From contig CAMOTA010000003.1 of NCBI GenBank assembly GCA_946625225.1, positions 1-64,000 of the forward strand: a stretch of DNA of 64,000 bases, given 5' to 3'. Shown here in pieces: positions 23,164-33,600 of the stretch. Under the pieces are notes generated by a model. That model had not been told where the DNA came from. It saw only the letters and a program-made list of their open reading frames with translations, and made no database searches. This DNA comes from UBA9715 sp003452695. Lineage in GTDB: Bacteria > Actinomycetota > Coriobacteriia > Coriobacteriales > Eggerthellaceae. The stretch's first letter is position 1, and each line of letters begins with the position of its first letter. The translations under genes and the position numbers were made by a program.

Positions 23164-24216
23164 CTACCTTGCGTTCCTCTTCACCAGCTCGGGGTCGCGG
23201 GCGGCCTGGATGGCAGTCTCGCGCGATATGGTGCGGGCGCGCACCATCTGCACCAGCATGTTGTCCATGGTAATGCTGCCCAAATCGGCCGTGGTGGCCA
23301 GCGTGTTTTCGATTTGCGGGGTCTTGCCTTCGCGGATGAGGTTGCGGATGGCGTGGTTCACTATCATCACCTCGCAGGCCACGGCGCGCCCCTGCCCGCC
23401 GGCGCGCGGCAGCAGCTGCTGCGACACCACGGCCTGAAGCACCATGGAAAGCTGCAGGCGAATCTGGCGCTGGCGCCCCTCGGGGAACACGTCGACCAGG
23501 CGGTCGATGGAATCGGCGGCCGATTGCGTGTGCAAGGTACCGAACACCAAGTGGCCGGTCTCGGCAGCGGTCAGCGCCGTTTCGATGGTGTCGAGGTCGC
23601 GCATCTCGCCGATAAGGATTACATCCGGGTCCTCGCGCAGGATGGCGCGCAGGCCCTCGGCGTACGACACGGTGTCGCGCCCGATTTCGCGTTGGTCGAT
23701 GGAGCACATCTCGGGCGTGTACACGTATTCGATGGGGTCTTCCAGCGTGATGATGTGGTCCGGGCGCGTCTTGTTTATCTGGTTCAGGATGGACGCGAGC
23801 GTCGTGGATTTACCGGAACCCGTTTCGCCCGTGACGATGATGATGCCCTTCTGGTACGTGGGGAAATCCAACATGACCGGCGGCAAGCCCAGCGTGCTGA
23901 TGTCGGGGATGTTGTTGGAAAGCAGGCGGATGGCCAGGCAGACCGAGCGCATGGATTGGTAGATGTTCAGGCGGCAGCGGATGTGGCCGGCATAGGTGCC
24001 CGCCATGTCCAGCTCGCCCATGTCGGCGATGCTGTCGTAGGCCTCGCCGGCCGCGTCGCGTGCGATGGCCTCGCAATCTTCGGGCGTAAGCACCTGATCG
24101 TTCAGGTCGCGGAGCTTGCCGTCGATGCGCGCGCGGATGGGCACCCCGGCGGCTATGTGAATATCGGATGCGCGGTTAGCCTCGGCCTGCTCGACAATCG
24201 TGTCCATAAGTCCCAT
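23164..24216 (-). CDS. pilT: Type IV pilus retraction ATPase PilT
   Basis: 350 residues. Walker A is TGETGSGKSTTL (about 129-140), the Asp box contains HIITLEDPIEY, Walker B is DVILIGEMRDLDTI, and the His box has TGHLVFGTLHTQSA. The C-terminal AIRNLIREGKTPQIEN is the PilT signature needed for retraction. It starts 15 bases after pilB. Its presence means pili should be retractile and could power twitching or DNA uptake. Confidence 0.95.
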   Translation of the reverse strand: MGLMDTIVEQAEANRASDIHIAAGVPIRARIDGKLRDLNDQVLTPEDCEAIARDAAGEAYDSIADMGELDMAGTYAGHIRCRLNIYQSMRSVCLAIRLLSNNIPDISTLGLPPVMLDFPTYQKGIIIVTGETGSGKSTTLASILNQINKTRPDHIITLEDPIEYVYTPEMCSIDQREIGRDTVSYAEGLRAILREDPDVILIGEMRDLDTIETALTAAETGHLVFGTLHTQSAADSIDRLVDVFPEGRQRQIRLQLSMVLQAVVSQQLLPRAGGQGRAVACEVMIVNHAIRNLIREGKTPQIENTLATTADLGSITMDNMLVQMVRARTISRETAIQAARDPELVKRNAR

Positions 24217-24231
24217 TGCGTTCCCCTTGCC

Positions 24232-25920
24232 CTAGTCGGTGGTATAGATGGTGCGGCTTACTTCATCGGCCGTGGTGATGCCCTTCAACACCAGGTCGCG
24301 TGCGTTTTCGATGACCGGTTGGAAACCCGATTCGCGCACGGCCGCCATAAGCTGGTCGCGCGGAAGCTCGCGGTGCACGGCTTCGCTGATGGCGCGATTG
24401 ATGATAAGCGACTCCGCCACGACAATGCGCCCGCGGTACCCGCTGTTGAAACATTCCGAACAGCCCTCGCCACGGAAGAACTGCACATCGGGCGTGTTGG
24501 GATTCATGCCGAGCGCGCGCATTTCCTCGGGCTCGGGCGTGTAGGGCTGGCGGCAGTGCGGGCAAATGCGGCGCACCAGGCGCTGCGAGATTACGCCCTT
24601 CAGCGCCGTGGCCAGCATATACGGCTCGATGCCCATGTCGGCCAGGCGGTCCAGCGTGGAAACGGCGTCGCCCGTGTGCAACGTGGACAACACCAAGTGG
24701 CCCGTGACGGCGGCGCGCATGGCAATCTCGGCCGTTTCGTTATCGCGAATCTCGCCGACCGAAACGATGTCGGGGTCTTGGCGCAGGATGGAGCGCAAGC
24801 CGCTGGCGAAGGTCATGCCGGTCTTCTCGTTCACCTGAACCTGGTTCACGCCTTCCACGTTGTATTCCACCGGGTCTTCCAGGGTGACGATGTTCACCTC
24901 TTCGGTGTTCAGGCGGTTGATGATGGTGAACAGCGTGGACGACTTGCCCGACCCCGTGGGGCCTACGACCAGGATAACGCCTTGCGTGTTGTGGATGAGC
25001 TGGTTGTACACATCCAGGTTGGTGCCGTAGAAGCCCAGCTCTTCGGGCGTGGACTGCTTGGCTTCGCGGTCGAGGATTCGCATGACTATCTTTTCGCCAT
25101 GCACGGTGGGCAGCGTGGAGGTGCGCAGGTCGGCCTCGTGCATGCGGATGCGCACGATGGCGCGGCCGTCCTGCGGCACGCGGCGCTCGGTAACGTCCAT
25201 GTTGCACATAATCTTGATGCGGCTCGTAACCGATTGCTGCAGCTCCTTGGGAATGGTCAGCGTGTTGTGCAGCAAGCCGTCCACGCGCATGCGCACGTTC
25301 ACGATGTCTTCCTGCGGTTCGATGTGGATGTCGGACGCCTTGTCGGAGATGCCGCGTTCGATGATGCTGTCGACCAGGCGGATGGAAGGCGCCGCGCCTT
25401 CGGCATCGCCCACCTCGCTTATCTGCGTGCCCACGTAGTCCACGGACTGGCCGGTTTCCTGTTGCATCTCGCGAATGGCGCGCTTGGCGCCCTCGGTGCC
25501 GTACAGGGCCGATATGGCATGATCGATGCCGCTTTGCGTGGATATGACCGGCACGACGCGGCGGTGCGTGGCGGCGCGCACTTCCTCGGTGGCGATGAAG
25601 TTCAGGGGGTCGGCCATGGCCAGGTACAGCTCGTCGCCGCGCGTGCGCACGGGCACGACCGAGTATTTCTTGGCAATGTTCTTGGAAAGCACCTGCGCCA
25701 TTTCGGGAGCGATTTCGGTCTCGGCAAGGTCCACGTAGTCGATGCCCAGCTGCATCATAAGCGCATCGATAAGCTGGCGTTCGGTGATAACGCCCGTTTG
25801 GATAAGCTCGTCGCCCAAACGGCGCTTGCTTTCCTTCTGGGACTTCAGCGCCGCGCCCAGCTGATCGTCGCTGATAACGCCGGCATCGACCAGAAGGTCG
25901 CCTAGTCGCATGTATTTCAT
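24232..25920 (-). CDS. pilB: Type IV pilus extension ATPase PilB (GspE family)
   Basis: 562 residues with AAGGAGCGC before ATG 25920. It has an MshEN/GspE-N domain (about 1-155; LGDLLVDAGVISDDQL and RLGDELIQTGVITERQL). Walker A is VVGPTGSGKSSTL, the Asp box contains NIVTLEDPVEY, Walker B is DIVSVGEIRDNETAEIA, and the His box has TGHLVLSTLHTGDA. A four-cysteine zinc site follows (CPHCRQPY, then CSECFNSGYRGR). MshEN-type N-domains can bind c-di-GMP, so the EAL protein at 0.3-2.5 kb might influence extension, although I cannot confirm that from sequence. First gene of the pilB-pilT-pilC operon. Confidence 0.95.
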   Translation of the reverse strand: MKYMRLGDLLVDAGVISDDQLGAALKSQKESKRRLGDELIQTGVITERQLIDALMMQLGIDYVDLAETEIAPEMAQVLSKNIAKKYSVVPVRTRGDELYLAMADPLNFIATEEVRAATHRRVVPVISTQSGIDHAISALYGTEGAKRAIREMQQETGQSVDYVGTQISEVGDAEGAAPSIRLVDSIIERGISDKASDIHIEPQEDIVNVRMRVDGLLHNTLTIPKELQQSVTSRIKIMCNMDVTERRVPQDGRAIVRIRMHEADLRTSTLPTVHGEKIVMRILDREAKQSTPEELGFYGTNLDVYNQLIHNTQGVILVVGPTGSGKSSTLFTIINRLNTEEVNIVTLEDPVEYNVEGVNQVQVNEKTGMTFASGLRSILRQDPDIVSVGEIRDNETAEIAMRAAVTGHLVLSTLHTGDAVSTLDRLADMGIEPYMLATALKGVISQRLVRRICPHCRQPYTPEPEEMRALGMNPNTPDVQFFRGEGCSECFNSGYRGRIVVAESLIINRAISEAVHRELPRDQLMAAVRESGFQPVIENARDLVLKGITTADEVSRTIYTTD

Positions 25921-25958
25921 GAAGCGCGCTCCTTGCAGTCGTTCGTTTGCTAGCTGCT

Positions 25959-25964
25959 ATTGTA
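25959..25964 (-). promoter_or_regulatory. Possible -10 element for pilB
   Basis: TACAAT on the minus strand, about 40 bases before the pilB start and in a locally AT-rich stretch. No convincing -35 hexamer lies at 17 bases. The interval 25921-26083 has no gene. Confidence 0.3.
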
Positions 25965-26083
25965 CTCGTTATTACTGGTAAACCACCACAGACTGCACGA
26001 ATCGGGCGGCTTGTCGCTTCCGTGGAAATTACGGAGTTCACACACCCCTCGCACTCGACCGCCCGAACGGCGCAGAGTGAACT

Positions 26084-26140
26084 GTGACAATACCCCGTAG
26101 GCTTTGTAACAATGTTACAAAGCCTACGGGGTATTGTTAC
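26084..26140 (-). terminator. Long terminator hairpin after the minor-pilin operon
   Basis: 27-bp arms (26084-26110 and 26114-26140) with one mismatch and an AAT loop; the arms include CCCCGTAGGCTTTGTAAC. It lies 13 bases after the stop of the GLUG pilin. The stem is unusually long for an intrinsic terminator and is nearly symmetric, so it could act in both directions and insulate pilB. Confidence 0.8.
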
Positions 26141-26153
26141 ATTCCGAGGGCGC

Positions 26154-28727
26154 TTAGCCCGCGATGTTGACGACTTCGGTTTCCGCCTTGGGCCAGTCGC
26201 CGAAATGGGTGCTGAGGTGCACGGGCATGCTGGCGACCTGGTCGGCCGGCGTTTCCAGAAGGTCGACGATCGTCGGCAATGGGTACTTGCCCGCATAGGC
26301 GAAGACAAGCGTTGCATCGTACGGCACAGCGTAGCGTTCGCCGGCTGCGAGCGTCTGGTACGTTTCGATGTCGGGGAACATGCTGGTCACGTTAGCGTCG
26401 GTCTCGGCCTCGGCGTTGCCGATGACCTTCTTGCCGTAGTTCGTGGTTTCCAGATAGCGATTGACAGGCCCCGTGGCAGATACGAGCGACGTGCCATCGA
26501 GGAATCCGACGAACGCGCCGAGCAACGAATCGCCCGCAGTTCCGTATACCGTGCCCACGGCATAGCTGCCCGTAATGCTTCCACCCGCCGATGCGCCCAC
26601 CAAACCGCCGGCCACAGCGCCCCTCGCAGACCCCGTTGCATAGCTGGCCTGGATGCTCGCTTCCGAAGCCGCGCCCACCAGGCCGCCGGCATTCCCGGAA
26701 GCGTCCACGTTGTAATGCCCGGCCTCCTTGTCGGCCGTTTCCCTGAAGGCGCGCTCGTACGTATGGGCGCCGGCATAGCTGCCGCCAACAGAAGCCGCAT
26801 TGTCGGCCACGCCGACCAGCCCGCCCGCAGATGCGCCCGTCGACCGCACGTACAGCGAAGCCGCGCAGTTCTCCATGCTGGCTGCATGCAGCTCGCCCAC
26901 CAAACCGCCGGCATTGCCCGATGCGACAACTTCGTATTCCCGGTCGTCGTCCGCGGCGTTGTATGCCAGCACGCCCGAAGCACGCGATGCGCCGGACATG
27001 CTGGCCGCCAGCGCGCCCGCATTGCCATTAGGCGTGGACACCCGGAAATTCAGCAGCGTAAGGTCGCTTGCAACGTCGTCGTCCAAAGCGCCGAACAAGC
27101 CTGCATCGCCGCTGGAAGACATCTTCACGACCACGTCGGAAATGCGATGCGAACCGCCGTTATAGGTCAGGCTGTACGTGGACGGCGAAACGGGCATGAA
27201 CGAGCCCTCGTCGACGACGTAGTCCTCGCCCGCGGCGCACACGCGCACCTGCTCGGCCGATTCGGCAACCGCCTGCGCAAGCAGCGAATCCGCCGATTGC
27301 GTGCCAAGCGAAAGGGATGCGCTGGCGAACAGCTCCTTGGGTTCGAGCACGACGTTGTCCCTGAACGTGCTCCACGACAAATCGACCGTCTGATCGAAGG
27401 CCTTGGGCACGGCCGTGCTCTTGTCGGCCCATTCCTGGGCATCGGGGTCGTAGCCCGAGATGTCGGTGTCCATGTTGGCGAAGTGCCGCAAGCTGGCCAC
27501 GGTGGCCTTGTCGTACGCCACGCCTTCCGCCTGGTCGTCTGAGCTTGCGGGTTGCGATTGCATCAGTTGCCCGAACAGGCTGTTGCAATGGCCCTTCGCG
27601 CTGCGCGCGACATTCGTCAGGCGCGTCGTGCTGAAGGCAACGGCCTGAAGCGTAAGGTTTTCGCCTGGAATGAAGCCGTCGAACAGCTCGCTGAAGTGGC
27701 CGCCCTTCCAGGTTACGTCATCCAGATACACATAGAACACCTGGTCACCCGATTCTTCGCCGCCCTGAATGTAGTCCACTTGCGTGGCAGTCAGGTAATC
27801 GCCCTTGTTGATAAGCGTGAAATCCTTTTCCGCACCGCTCGTATCGCCCGAGACGAGAAGCTTCATCGTGGGCTCCTCATCCCTCAGGAACGAAGAGCTC
27901 GTGTCGGGCAGGACAATCTTCGCCACCAGGCAATCGCCGTTCAAGATTTCCAGCCTGGGCTGGTTCAACGACTCGCCCTTCAGCGATTCGCGGTCTTCGC
28001 CGCCGTAATAGCCCACCATGACCGTGACGCCGCTCGCGCTGGCATAATCCTGGCGTGCGGACTTCTGGGCCTGGCCGGTCATACCCGGGAACAGCTGCGC
28101 ATAGTCGTCGTCCTGGAACTCGAAGCCGTCTGCCCGGTTGAACGGGAAGCCGCCGAGCGCCGTGTTGGCGTAGAACACGCCAAGCACTGTGGCGCTTTCC
28201 CTGTCGTACTGAATGACGTAGGTGCCGCCCATCCGAACCGTCTCGTCGATTGATCCGAACGGCAGCATCTGGTACAGCACGCTGGTCTTGGAATCGTTCG
28301 TTGCGGAATTCAGGTAGCGCTTGCTGGCGCTGTTCACAACGTAGTAGTACACATCGTCCGAGTTGTTCGTTTCCTCGTCGTTCGATTTGGTCGCGCGGCT
28401 GTCATGCGATCCGAACTCGGTCTTGGAATCGATGAGCCCCTGCGATTCGGCGGTCGCCAGATGGTTTTGCGCGGCTATGAATATCTCCTTGGCCGTGCCG
28501 TCCAGTTCCAGCTGTTGCATGTCCTTTTGGATGCGCGATACCGACACGAAGACGATTGCCATCATGATGCCAAGAATGGCAATGACCGTTATCAGCTCCA
28601 TCATCGTGAAGCCGCGACGACTGCGCCCTTCGCGCCCGACAGCAGCGGCGGCAGCACCCGCGCCTGCCCCGACCCGGAATGGAACGCGCTGCGATGCGCG
28701 CATGCGCTCGTGCTTCATTCCGTTCAT
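26154..28727 (-). CDS. Large minor pilin with GLUG repeats (modular pilin)
   Basis: 857 residues from ATG 28727, which overlaps the preceding gene by 4 bases and has GGAGGAGAG upstream. An unusually long leader of about 40 residues ends GRSRRG and is followed by FTMMELITVIAILGIMMAIV, a class III prepilin signal with Glu5. After the pilin helix comes a large mixed region (about 70-560). A block of GLUG-type repeats follows (about 600-800): GNAGALAASM, GNAGGLVGEL, ASAGGLVGVA, GNAGGLVGAA and AVAGGLVGAS. GLUG repeats occur in surface and adhesin-like proteins. I infer an adhesive or tip-located minor pilin. It is the last gene of the operon and is closed by a strong hairpin. Confidence 0.85.
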   Translation of the reverse strand: MNGMKHERMRASQRVPFRVGAGAGAAAAAVGREGRSRRGFTMMELITVIAILGIMMAIVFVSVSRIQKDMQQLELDGTAKEIFIAAQNHLATAESQGLIDSKTEFGSHDSRATKSNDEETNNSDDVYYYVVNSASKRYLNSATNDSKTSVLYQMLPFGSIDETVRMGGTYVIQYDRESATVLGVFYANTALGGFPFNRADGFEFQDDDYAQLFPGMTGQAQKSARQDYASASGVTVMVGYYGGEDRESLKGESLNQPRLEILNGDCLVAKIVLPDTSSSFLRDEEPTMKLLVSGDTSGAEKDFTLINKGDYLTATQVDYIQGGEESGDQVFYVYLDDVTWKGGHFSELFDGFIPGENLTLQAVAFSTTRLTNVARSAKGHCNSLFGQLMQSQPASSDDQAEGVAYDKATVASLRHFANMDTDISGYDPDAQEWADKSTAVPKAFDQTVDLSWSTFRDNVVLEPKELFASASLSLGTQSADSLLAQAVAESAEQVRVCAAGEDYVVDEGSFMPVSPSTYSLTYNGGSHRISDVVVKMSSSGDAGLFGALDDDVASDLTLLNFRVSTPNGNAGALAASMSGASRASGVLAYNAADDDREYEVVASGNAGGLVGELHAASMENCAASLYVRSTGASAGGLVGVADNAASVGGSYAGAHTYERAFRETADKEAGHYNVDASGNAGGLVGAASEASIQASYATGSARGAVAGGLVGASAGGSITGSYAVGTVYGTAGDSLLGAFVGFLDGTSLVSATGPVNRYLETTNYGKKVIGNAEAETDANVTSMFPDIETYQTLAAGERYAVPYDATLVFAYAGKYPLPTIVDLLETPADQVASMPVHLSTHFGDWPKAETEVVNIAG

Positions 28728-29320
28728 GCTCTCTCCTCCAACATGACCGCCTTCACCTCGTACACGCCGCCGACCTCGTCGGGGATGCTGGCCAAGGATG
28801 CATCGCCCGGGCCGATCACCTGCAACCCACGGATGCGGAACAGGTCGTTTGCAGAATCGTATTCGAGCTCGCCCTCGAACGACAGGCCGAGCGAATCCGT
28901 AATGGCGGCTGCAGTTATCAAATCCGCTTCGCCATCCATCGCGGTCGTATCGGGCCCGCTCCCGCCCTCCGCGCTTTTGTACACTTGCTTCACGATCCTG
29001 GCATCGGTCGTGCCTGCGTCCTTCGTTTCGAGCCGGCACCACTGGCCCAGGGCGTCTTCGTAATAGCGCTGATCCCCGACTTCCATCGTGCCAGTCGCCA
29101 GGCTCAGCTCGTCGCGCAATGTCGTGGTGGCCGTTGAAAGCAGGGTCTGCGCGTTCGAGCCATCGACGGCGCGCGTATACGTTCGCGTTGCCACGGGAAT
29201 GCCCATGGCAACCATCCCCGTAAGGATGACGAACAGCGCCAGGGCAAGCAGCATTTCGGTAAGCGAGAAGCCGCGCTGGGAATCGAGAGCTGGGCGAATG
29301 GGGTTCGTCATATCCACCAC
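28724..29320 (-). CDS. Minor prepilin (PilW/PulJ-like)
   Basis: 198 residues. The leader ends DSQRG and is followed by FSLTEMLLALALFVILTGMV, a class III signal with Glu5 and Pro near 22 (MGIP). The remainder is a moderate globular domain with no further motif I recognise. It starts 2 bases after the previous stop and overlaps the next start by 4 bases, so the genes are translationally coupled. In other systems PilV/W/X/PulIJK-like minor pilins prime pilus assembly at the tip, and this set of four fits that role. Confidence 0.88.
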   Translation of the reverse strand: MVDMTNPIRPALDSQRGFSLTEMLLALALFVILTGMVAMGIPVATRTYTRAVDGSNAQTLLSTATTTLRDELSLATGTMEVGDQRYYEDALGQWCRLETKDAGTTDARIVKQVYKSAEGGSGPDTTAMDGEADLITAAAITDSLGLSFEGELEYDSANDLFRIRGLQVIGPGDASLASIPDEVGGVYEVKAVMLEERA

Positions 29321-29322
29321 CC

Positions 29323-29667
29323 CTATTCTTCCAGCTCGTAGGACACGATGGGGGTCCCATCGGCCTGGTCGTTCACGGCGTAGCCCACATCGTGCGTTTC
29401 GCTGAAGTCAGAGCCGCTTATCGTCACCGTGCCCGTTGCACCCGAAGCGGCCGCAACTTCGGCAATGCTGTTGTTGGCCACGTAGTAGCGATCCATAGCC
29501 TCGCGGCTGCGAGTGTTCATGTTCACCGCCGACGAAATGGCCGTGGCCAGCAACAGGATAGCAAGACCGCCTATGACGATGGCCGCAAGCACTTCGGTTA
29601 TCGTCTCGCCGCGCGTGCCGCGTGTGCCGCTCATCAGGGCCCTGGCTCTTTCAAGCATGCGCGCCAT
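29323..29667 (-). CDS. Minor prepilin (PilV/PulI-like)
   Basis: 114 residues. The leader ends RGTRG and is followed by ETITEVLAAIVIGGLAILLLA: position 1 is Glu instead of Phe/Met but Glu5 is present. Such non-aromatic first residues are seen in some Gram-positive minor pilins. The C-terminal domain is small (about 70 residues, Ala/Thr/Ser-rich). The start ATG overlaps the upstream stop by one base (TAATG). It is the second gene of the minor-pilin group. Confidence 0.85.
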   Translation of the reverse strand: MARMLERARALMSGTRGTRGETITEVLAAIVIGGLAILLLATAISSAVNMNTRSREAMDRYYVANNSIAEVAAASGATGTVTISGSDFSETHDVGYAVNDQADGTPIVSYELEE

Positions 29668-30578
29668 TACGCATCACTTCCCGTCTTGAACAGCTTCGTG
29701 GGAGCCCACGTAATGGTCGTTTCGCGCGTGGTCGTTACCTTCGACGTTTCCGTGCGCGTGTAGGAGCCACCGGCGCCGGCAGTCGTGACCGGCGCGCCCC
29801 GATCCTCGTGGATTGACTCGACCGTGTCGATGGCCGCATCGCATTCCAGCGTAAGCGAATAGTGGTCCTCTGTACGGGAATCCGGCTGCGATTGCAGCCA
29901 GAAGCTCAGGCCACCGTCGGCCAGGAGGTATTCGGAAACATCGACCTTCAAGGCATCTTCGTCCACGCCGGCAAGCACCGACGAATGGGCAATCTCGAAC
30001 GTGCCCGCATTCGTTTTGGAAGTAGCACGGGGCAAGGAAGCCCCCCACAGGTCGTCGAAGCTGGCCGAGCTCTCATTCTTGCCCATCATGCAGTACAACG
30101 CCGACACCTCGGGCAACGACAGGCCCTCGTCGCCGATGGAGACGGCGCCCGAGGCCAAGGCAAGCGAATGCGTGACGCCATCGCATGCCATGCGTATCTG
30201 CCTGTCGGTAATCGTTTCGGAAGGGGTCCCCGAAACGGTCGTGCCATCCGCGCGATACGTGGTCGTCGTCGTCACGTTCTTTTCCTGCACAAGCGTTACG
30301 GTCACGGGCTTGCCATCGAAATCTTCGCGCAGCAGCTGCGCCGCAGACACCACGCTGTAATAGCGCTGATCCGTTTCGGCCAGCTGGCTATGGCGTCCCG
30401 ACATCGCGGTACTGGCCGCCAGCACGACCGACGACAGCAGGGCGCAGATCAGGAAGAGCAACAGGGCAAGCGGCAATGCAGCGCCCTGCTGCGCCCGACG
30501 GCTGTGGAATATGTTCTTTCTCGCATTCAACTTGGCTCTATTCCCTCGCGTCCTCTTCCTCGTTTGCACCAACCGCAC
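29667..30578 (-). CDS. PilX/PulK-like minor pilin
   Basis: 303 residues. A basic leader ends RAQQG and is followed by AALPLALLLFLICALLSSVV, which lacks Glu5, like PilX/PulK-type proteins that sit at the tip. A soluble domain of about 250 residues follows, with no recognised fold; it ends in a Thr-rich segment (TRTETSKVTTTRETTITW). First of the four minor-pilin genes, and it starts 50 bases after the giant adhesin gene. Confidence 0.8.
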   Translation of the reverse strand: MRLVQTRKRTRGNRAKLNARKNIFHSRRAQQGAALPLALLLFLICALLSSVVLAASTAMSGRHSQLAETDQRYYSVVSAAQLLREDFDGKPVTVTLVQEKNVTTTTTYRADGTTVSGTPSETITDRQIRMACDGVTHSLALASGAVSIGDEGLSLPEVSALYCMMGKNESSASFDDLWGASLPRATSKTNAGTFEIAHSSVLAGVDEDALKVDVSEYLLADGGLSFWLQSQPDSRTEDHYSLTLECDAAIDTVESIHEDRGAPVTTAGAGGSYTRTETSKVTTTRETTITWAPTKLFKTGSDA

Positions 30579-30587
30579 ATAAGGGGA

Positions 30588-30620
30588 GCACCCCCCAACT
30601 CTGGATAAGAGCCGGGGTGC
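30588..30620 (-). terminator. Hairpin between the giant adhesin and the minor-pilin genes
   Basis: GCACCCC and GGGGTGC form a stem around a loop of about 19 nt in the 50-base gap. There is no T run, so I read it as partial attenuation or an RNA-processing site rather than a full terminator. It would let the giant gene and the pilins share a transcript at different levels. Confidence 0.45.
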
Positions 30621-30628
30621 GCTTTGCC

Positions 30629-33600
30629 TTATTCAGGTGCCGTTGTTTCAGGATTCAGGGTATTGATAGTGTTCGAATCGTCCGTCATATATCCCACACC
30701 GCTTTCGCTGACTGTAAGCGTGAACCAGTTACCATCGTCGCCCGACGATACCTGCCGATACCCGGAAGGTATCGTTGTCTCACGCAGATAATACGTTCCA
30801 TAGGGCAGCATGCCGATGAAATATACACCGCTGGCGCCGCTGGTGAAGGACGTTGTCGTAGCGCCGCTGATGTCCGTGCCGGACACCAGCGTATGGTCGT
30901 GGCGCAGGATTTCGAACACCGCACCCTCGAGAGGAGCAGAGGCATCGCCCACCTTCTTCAGGATGGCCTTCCTCTCTACGGTGCTGATGTTCATGATGCC
31001 GTACTTGGCAATGTCGGGCGTGGCAACAGCCTTGCCGGTTGATGGGTCGATCAGGAAGACAGCCGCGTCCTTCTTATCGCCGCCCGTTCCCGTCTGCGCG
31101 GCAACCTGTTCCTGCGTAATGCCCTCGAGCACGCCGCTTCCTGCTCCCTGCAATGCGGCATCGCCCACAAGAACAATGTACACGTTGCTGACAGGATTGC
31201 CGGACTCGTCCTTCGTCAGGGCGTTGACATAACCATCCGGCGTGTCCGTCTCCTTCATGTAATAGACTCCGGCAGGTATCTGCTCGAAAAGAACGATGCC
31301 CTCATCCAGCGATGCGCCGGTTCTGTCCTTATATGTCGCCGTGCCGTCCGCAGATACAGCAGCCGCGTCCTCGCCTCCCTGCTTAAGAGCCGCGGTGCAG
31401 GCCGAATCTGCGTAGAGCGTAAAGGTCGCGCCAGGCATCGCCGTTCCAAAGCCGTCGACTTTCTTGAAGCTCACATCGAATCCGCCGGCCCAGTAGATAA
31501 ACGAGGCGTTTTCCCCGGAGCTGCCGGATAGGTAATTGTCTTCTCCGCAGTTTGTCAGGCTGTCCGGCCGCGCATTCCGGAACGCAGCATATGTGGCGCC
31601 ATTAACAGCGCCACTTGCGATGGTGGCAAAGGGCTTCATCATTGCATAATGGTTTTCCGTTTCAGCCCAGACCCAGATCGACCCAGCGTCAACACTCAGA
31701 TTTCCCGTCAGGACAACGGATGCCGGTGCGTCCTGCGACTCGGCAATGTAGATGTCCTGGCGCGCCTTCGAATAGGCCTTCCCACCATTTTTCTGCGCAA
31801 CGAGATCGCCGCTCTTGAAGTTGCCGTTTGTCGTGGTGATGTTTCCGCTGACATCGCGTCCCGTTCCGCCGAAGCTGGGGTTGCCAGAGAGATTGAGCGT
31901 GCTGCCCTCTGCCAGATAGACGCCCGCTCCATCGCCGTCGGACTCATTGCGGTTAATCGTGCCGCCGGTTATGGTGGCTAAACCACCCTCCTCCAGGTAG
32001 ATGCCCGCACCATTGCCATCCGATTCATTCCGGGCAACGACACCGCCGGTCATGGTGACCGTGCCGCCATTGGCGACATGCACCGCGCCGCCATTATGGC
32101 TCTCGCCGATTTTGGAGTTTTGCAACGTTGCGCCGTCCTGGATGGTCAGCTTGCCGCCGCTCGGGACGTTGGCAATACCGCCGCTTGCGCTGACCGTATA
32201 CGAACCCTTCGCACCGTCGAGGATGATCGACGCAAACGTCAGGTCGCCGGTCACGTTGAACATGGAACCGTCCGCAAAGGCGCGGCGTATGGTAGACGTT
32301 GTTCCAGCGTCCTGCTTGGGGAAGAGCGCATCGCCGGCGGAGGCCGTGGTCAGCGTGACCTTGCTTTCGCTAGCTTCAACAGCCTCTTCCAGGCTGTAGT
32401 CTCCGATCAGCATTTGAATCTGCACGCCGTTGCTGACAGCATAACTTGAAGGATTGCTGCCATTCGATGTGTACAATGTCCCTTCCAGCGCATTAAATGC
32501 CCCGTTGTCGCCTATCAGTTCCGTATAGACTGCAGGCGCGTAGTAATTCGGCTGGCGAGTGCTGCTACCGCCATCCGGTCCCTCGCCTTCCTTGTTTGTT
32601 GCCTTGTTCCAGTCGTACTTGCGATACAGAAGATTCCCGCTCATGTCCGTGATCTTGCAGACTGGCATAAGGTTCGTAAACGTCAGCGACGAGGTGTACG
32701 GGTCCACGTCCGTCCGGCTCTTGTTTTCGCCAATGGTGCTGGTATAGGTATTCGCCTTGACGACGGTGTACTCAACGCCATCGAAGGTCAGCTTTTCAGT
32801 TGCCGAGCTATAGCCGTTCATCGGCATCGCCGCATACCGCTTGGCCTGGTCGACAGTCAAGTACTCGATTACCTCGTACGTCAGCCCCTCCGACAGGTTG
32901 ACGCCGCTGATGGACTCCCCAGCCTTCAGCGAAAAGACGGCTGTGGTGGTCTCCGACCCGTTGCTGTCGAAATGCATCTCGCCGTATTCGCCATCGTCGC
33001 TGTCGATCTGCGCTGCATTCAACTGTCCTGCAACCGTTGCATCCCCTCGTATATTCACCTTGAACAGGAACGCTTCATTTCCATCTGCCGATGTTGAATT
33101 ACCGGACACAACCTCCTTCCTCACTTCAAGGGAGAAGATCTGAATCCAGTAAATCGTATTGGGGTCCGGATTCTCGATAATGCCGCCCTTCAGCCCGTTT
33201 CGGTCGTTGACGAAGCTGTAGAAGGTGGAAGTGTTGTCATTCGTGGCGAAAGTGCCGAAGTTGTCTCTTTCTCCGCCATAGTCCTTGTACGGATTCGTAT
33301 CCTCGTCCCCGGGTACATATACGCCGATATACGACCCTGCATACAAGCCGCCGTTGTTGGTGTTGATGACTGCTTTGGAGCTCTGATCCAGCTCCACGTT
33401 GCAGGCAACAGATTGCCCATCTTTTGTTGCCGTGTTGCCAGAGATATTTACCTTGCCGGAGAAGTAGAGGCGGGAATTCGCACCCTCGATGGCGATACCG
33501 CCGCCGCGTGTGGTGGCGCTGTTGTTGATGATGGAACCGCCGGTCATGGTGAACGGAATGCCCTTGTTGTTCACCACGTACACGCCGCCGCCTTGGGCTG

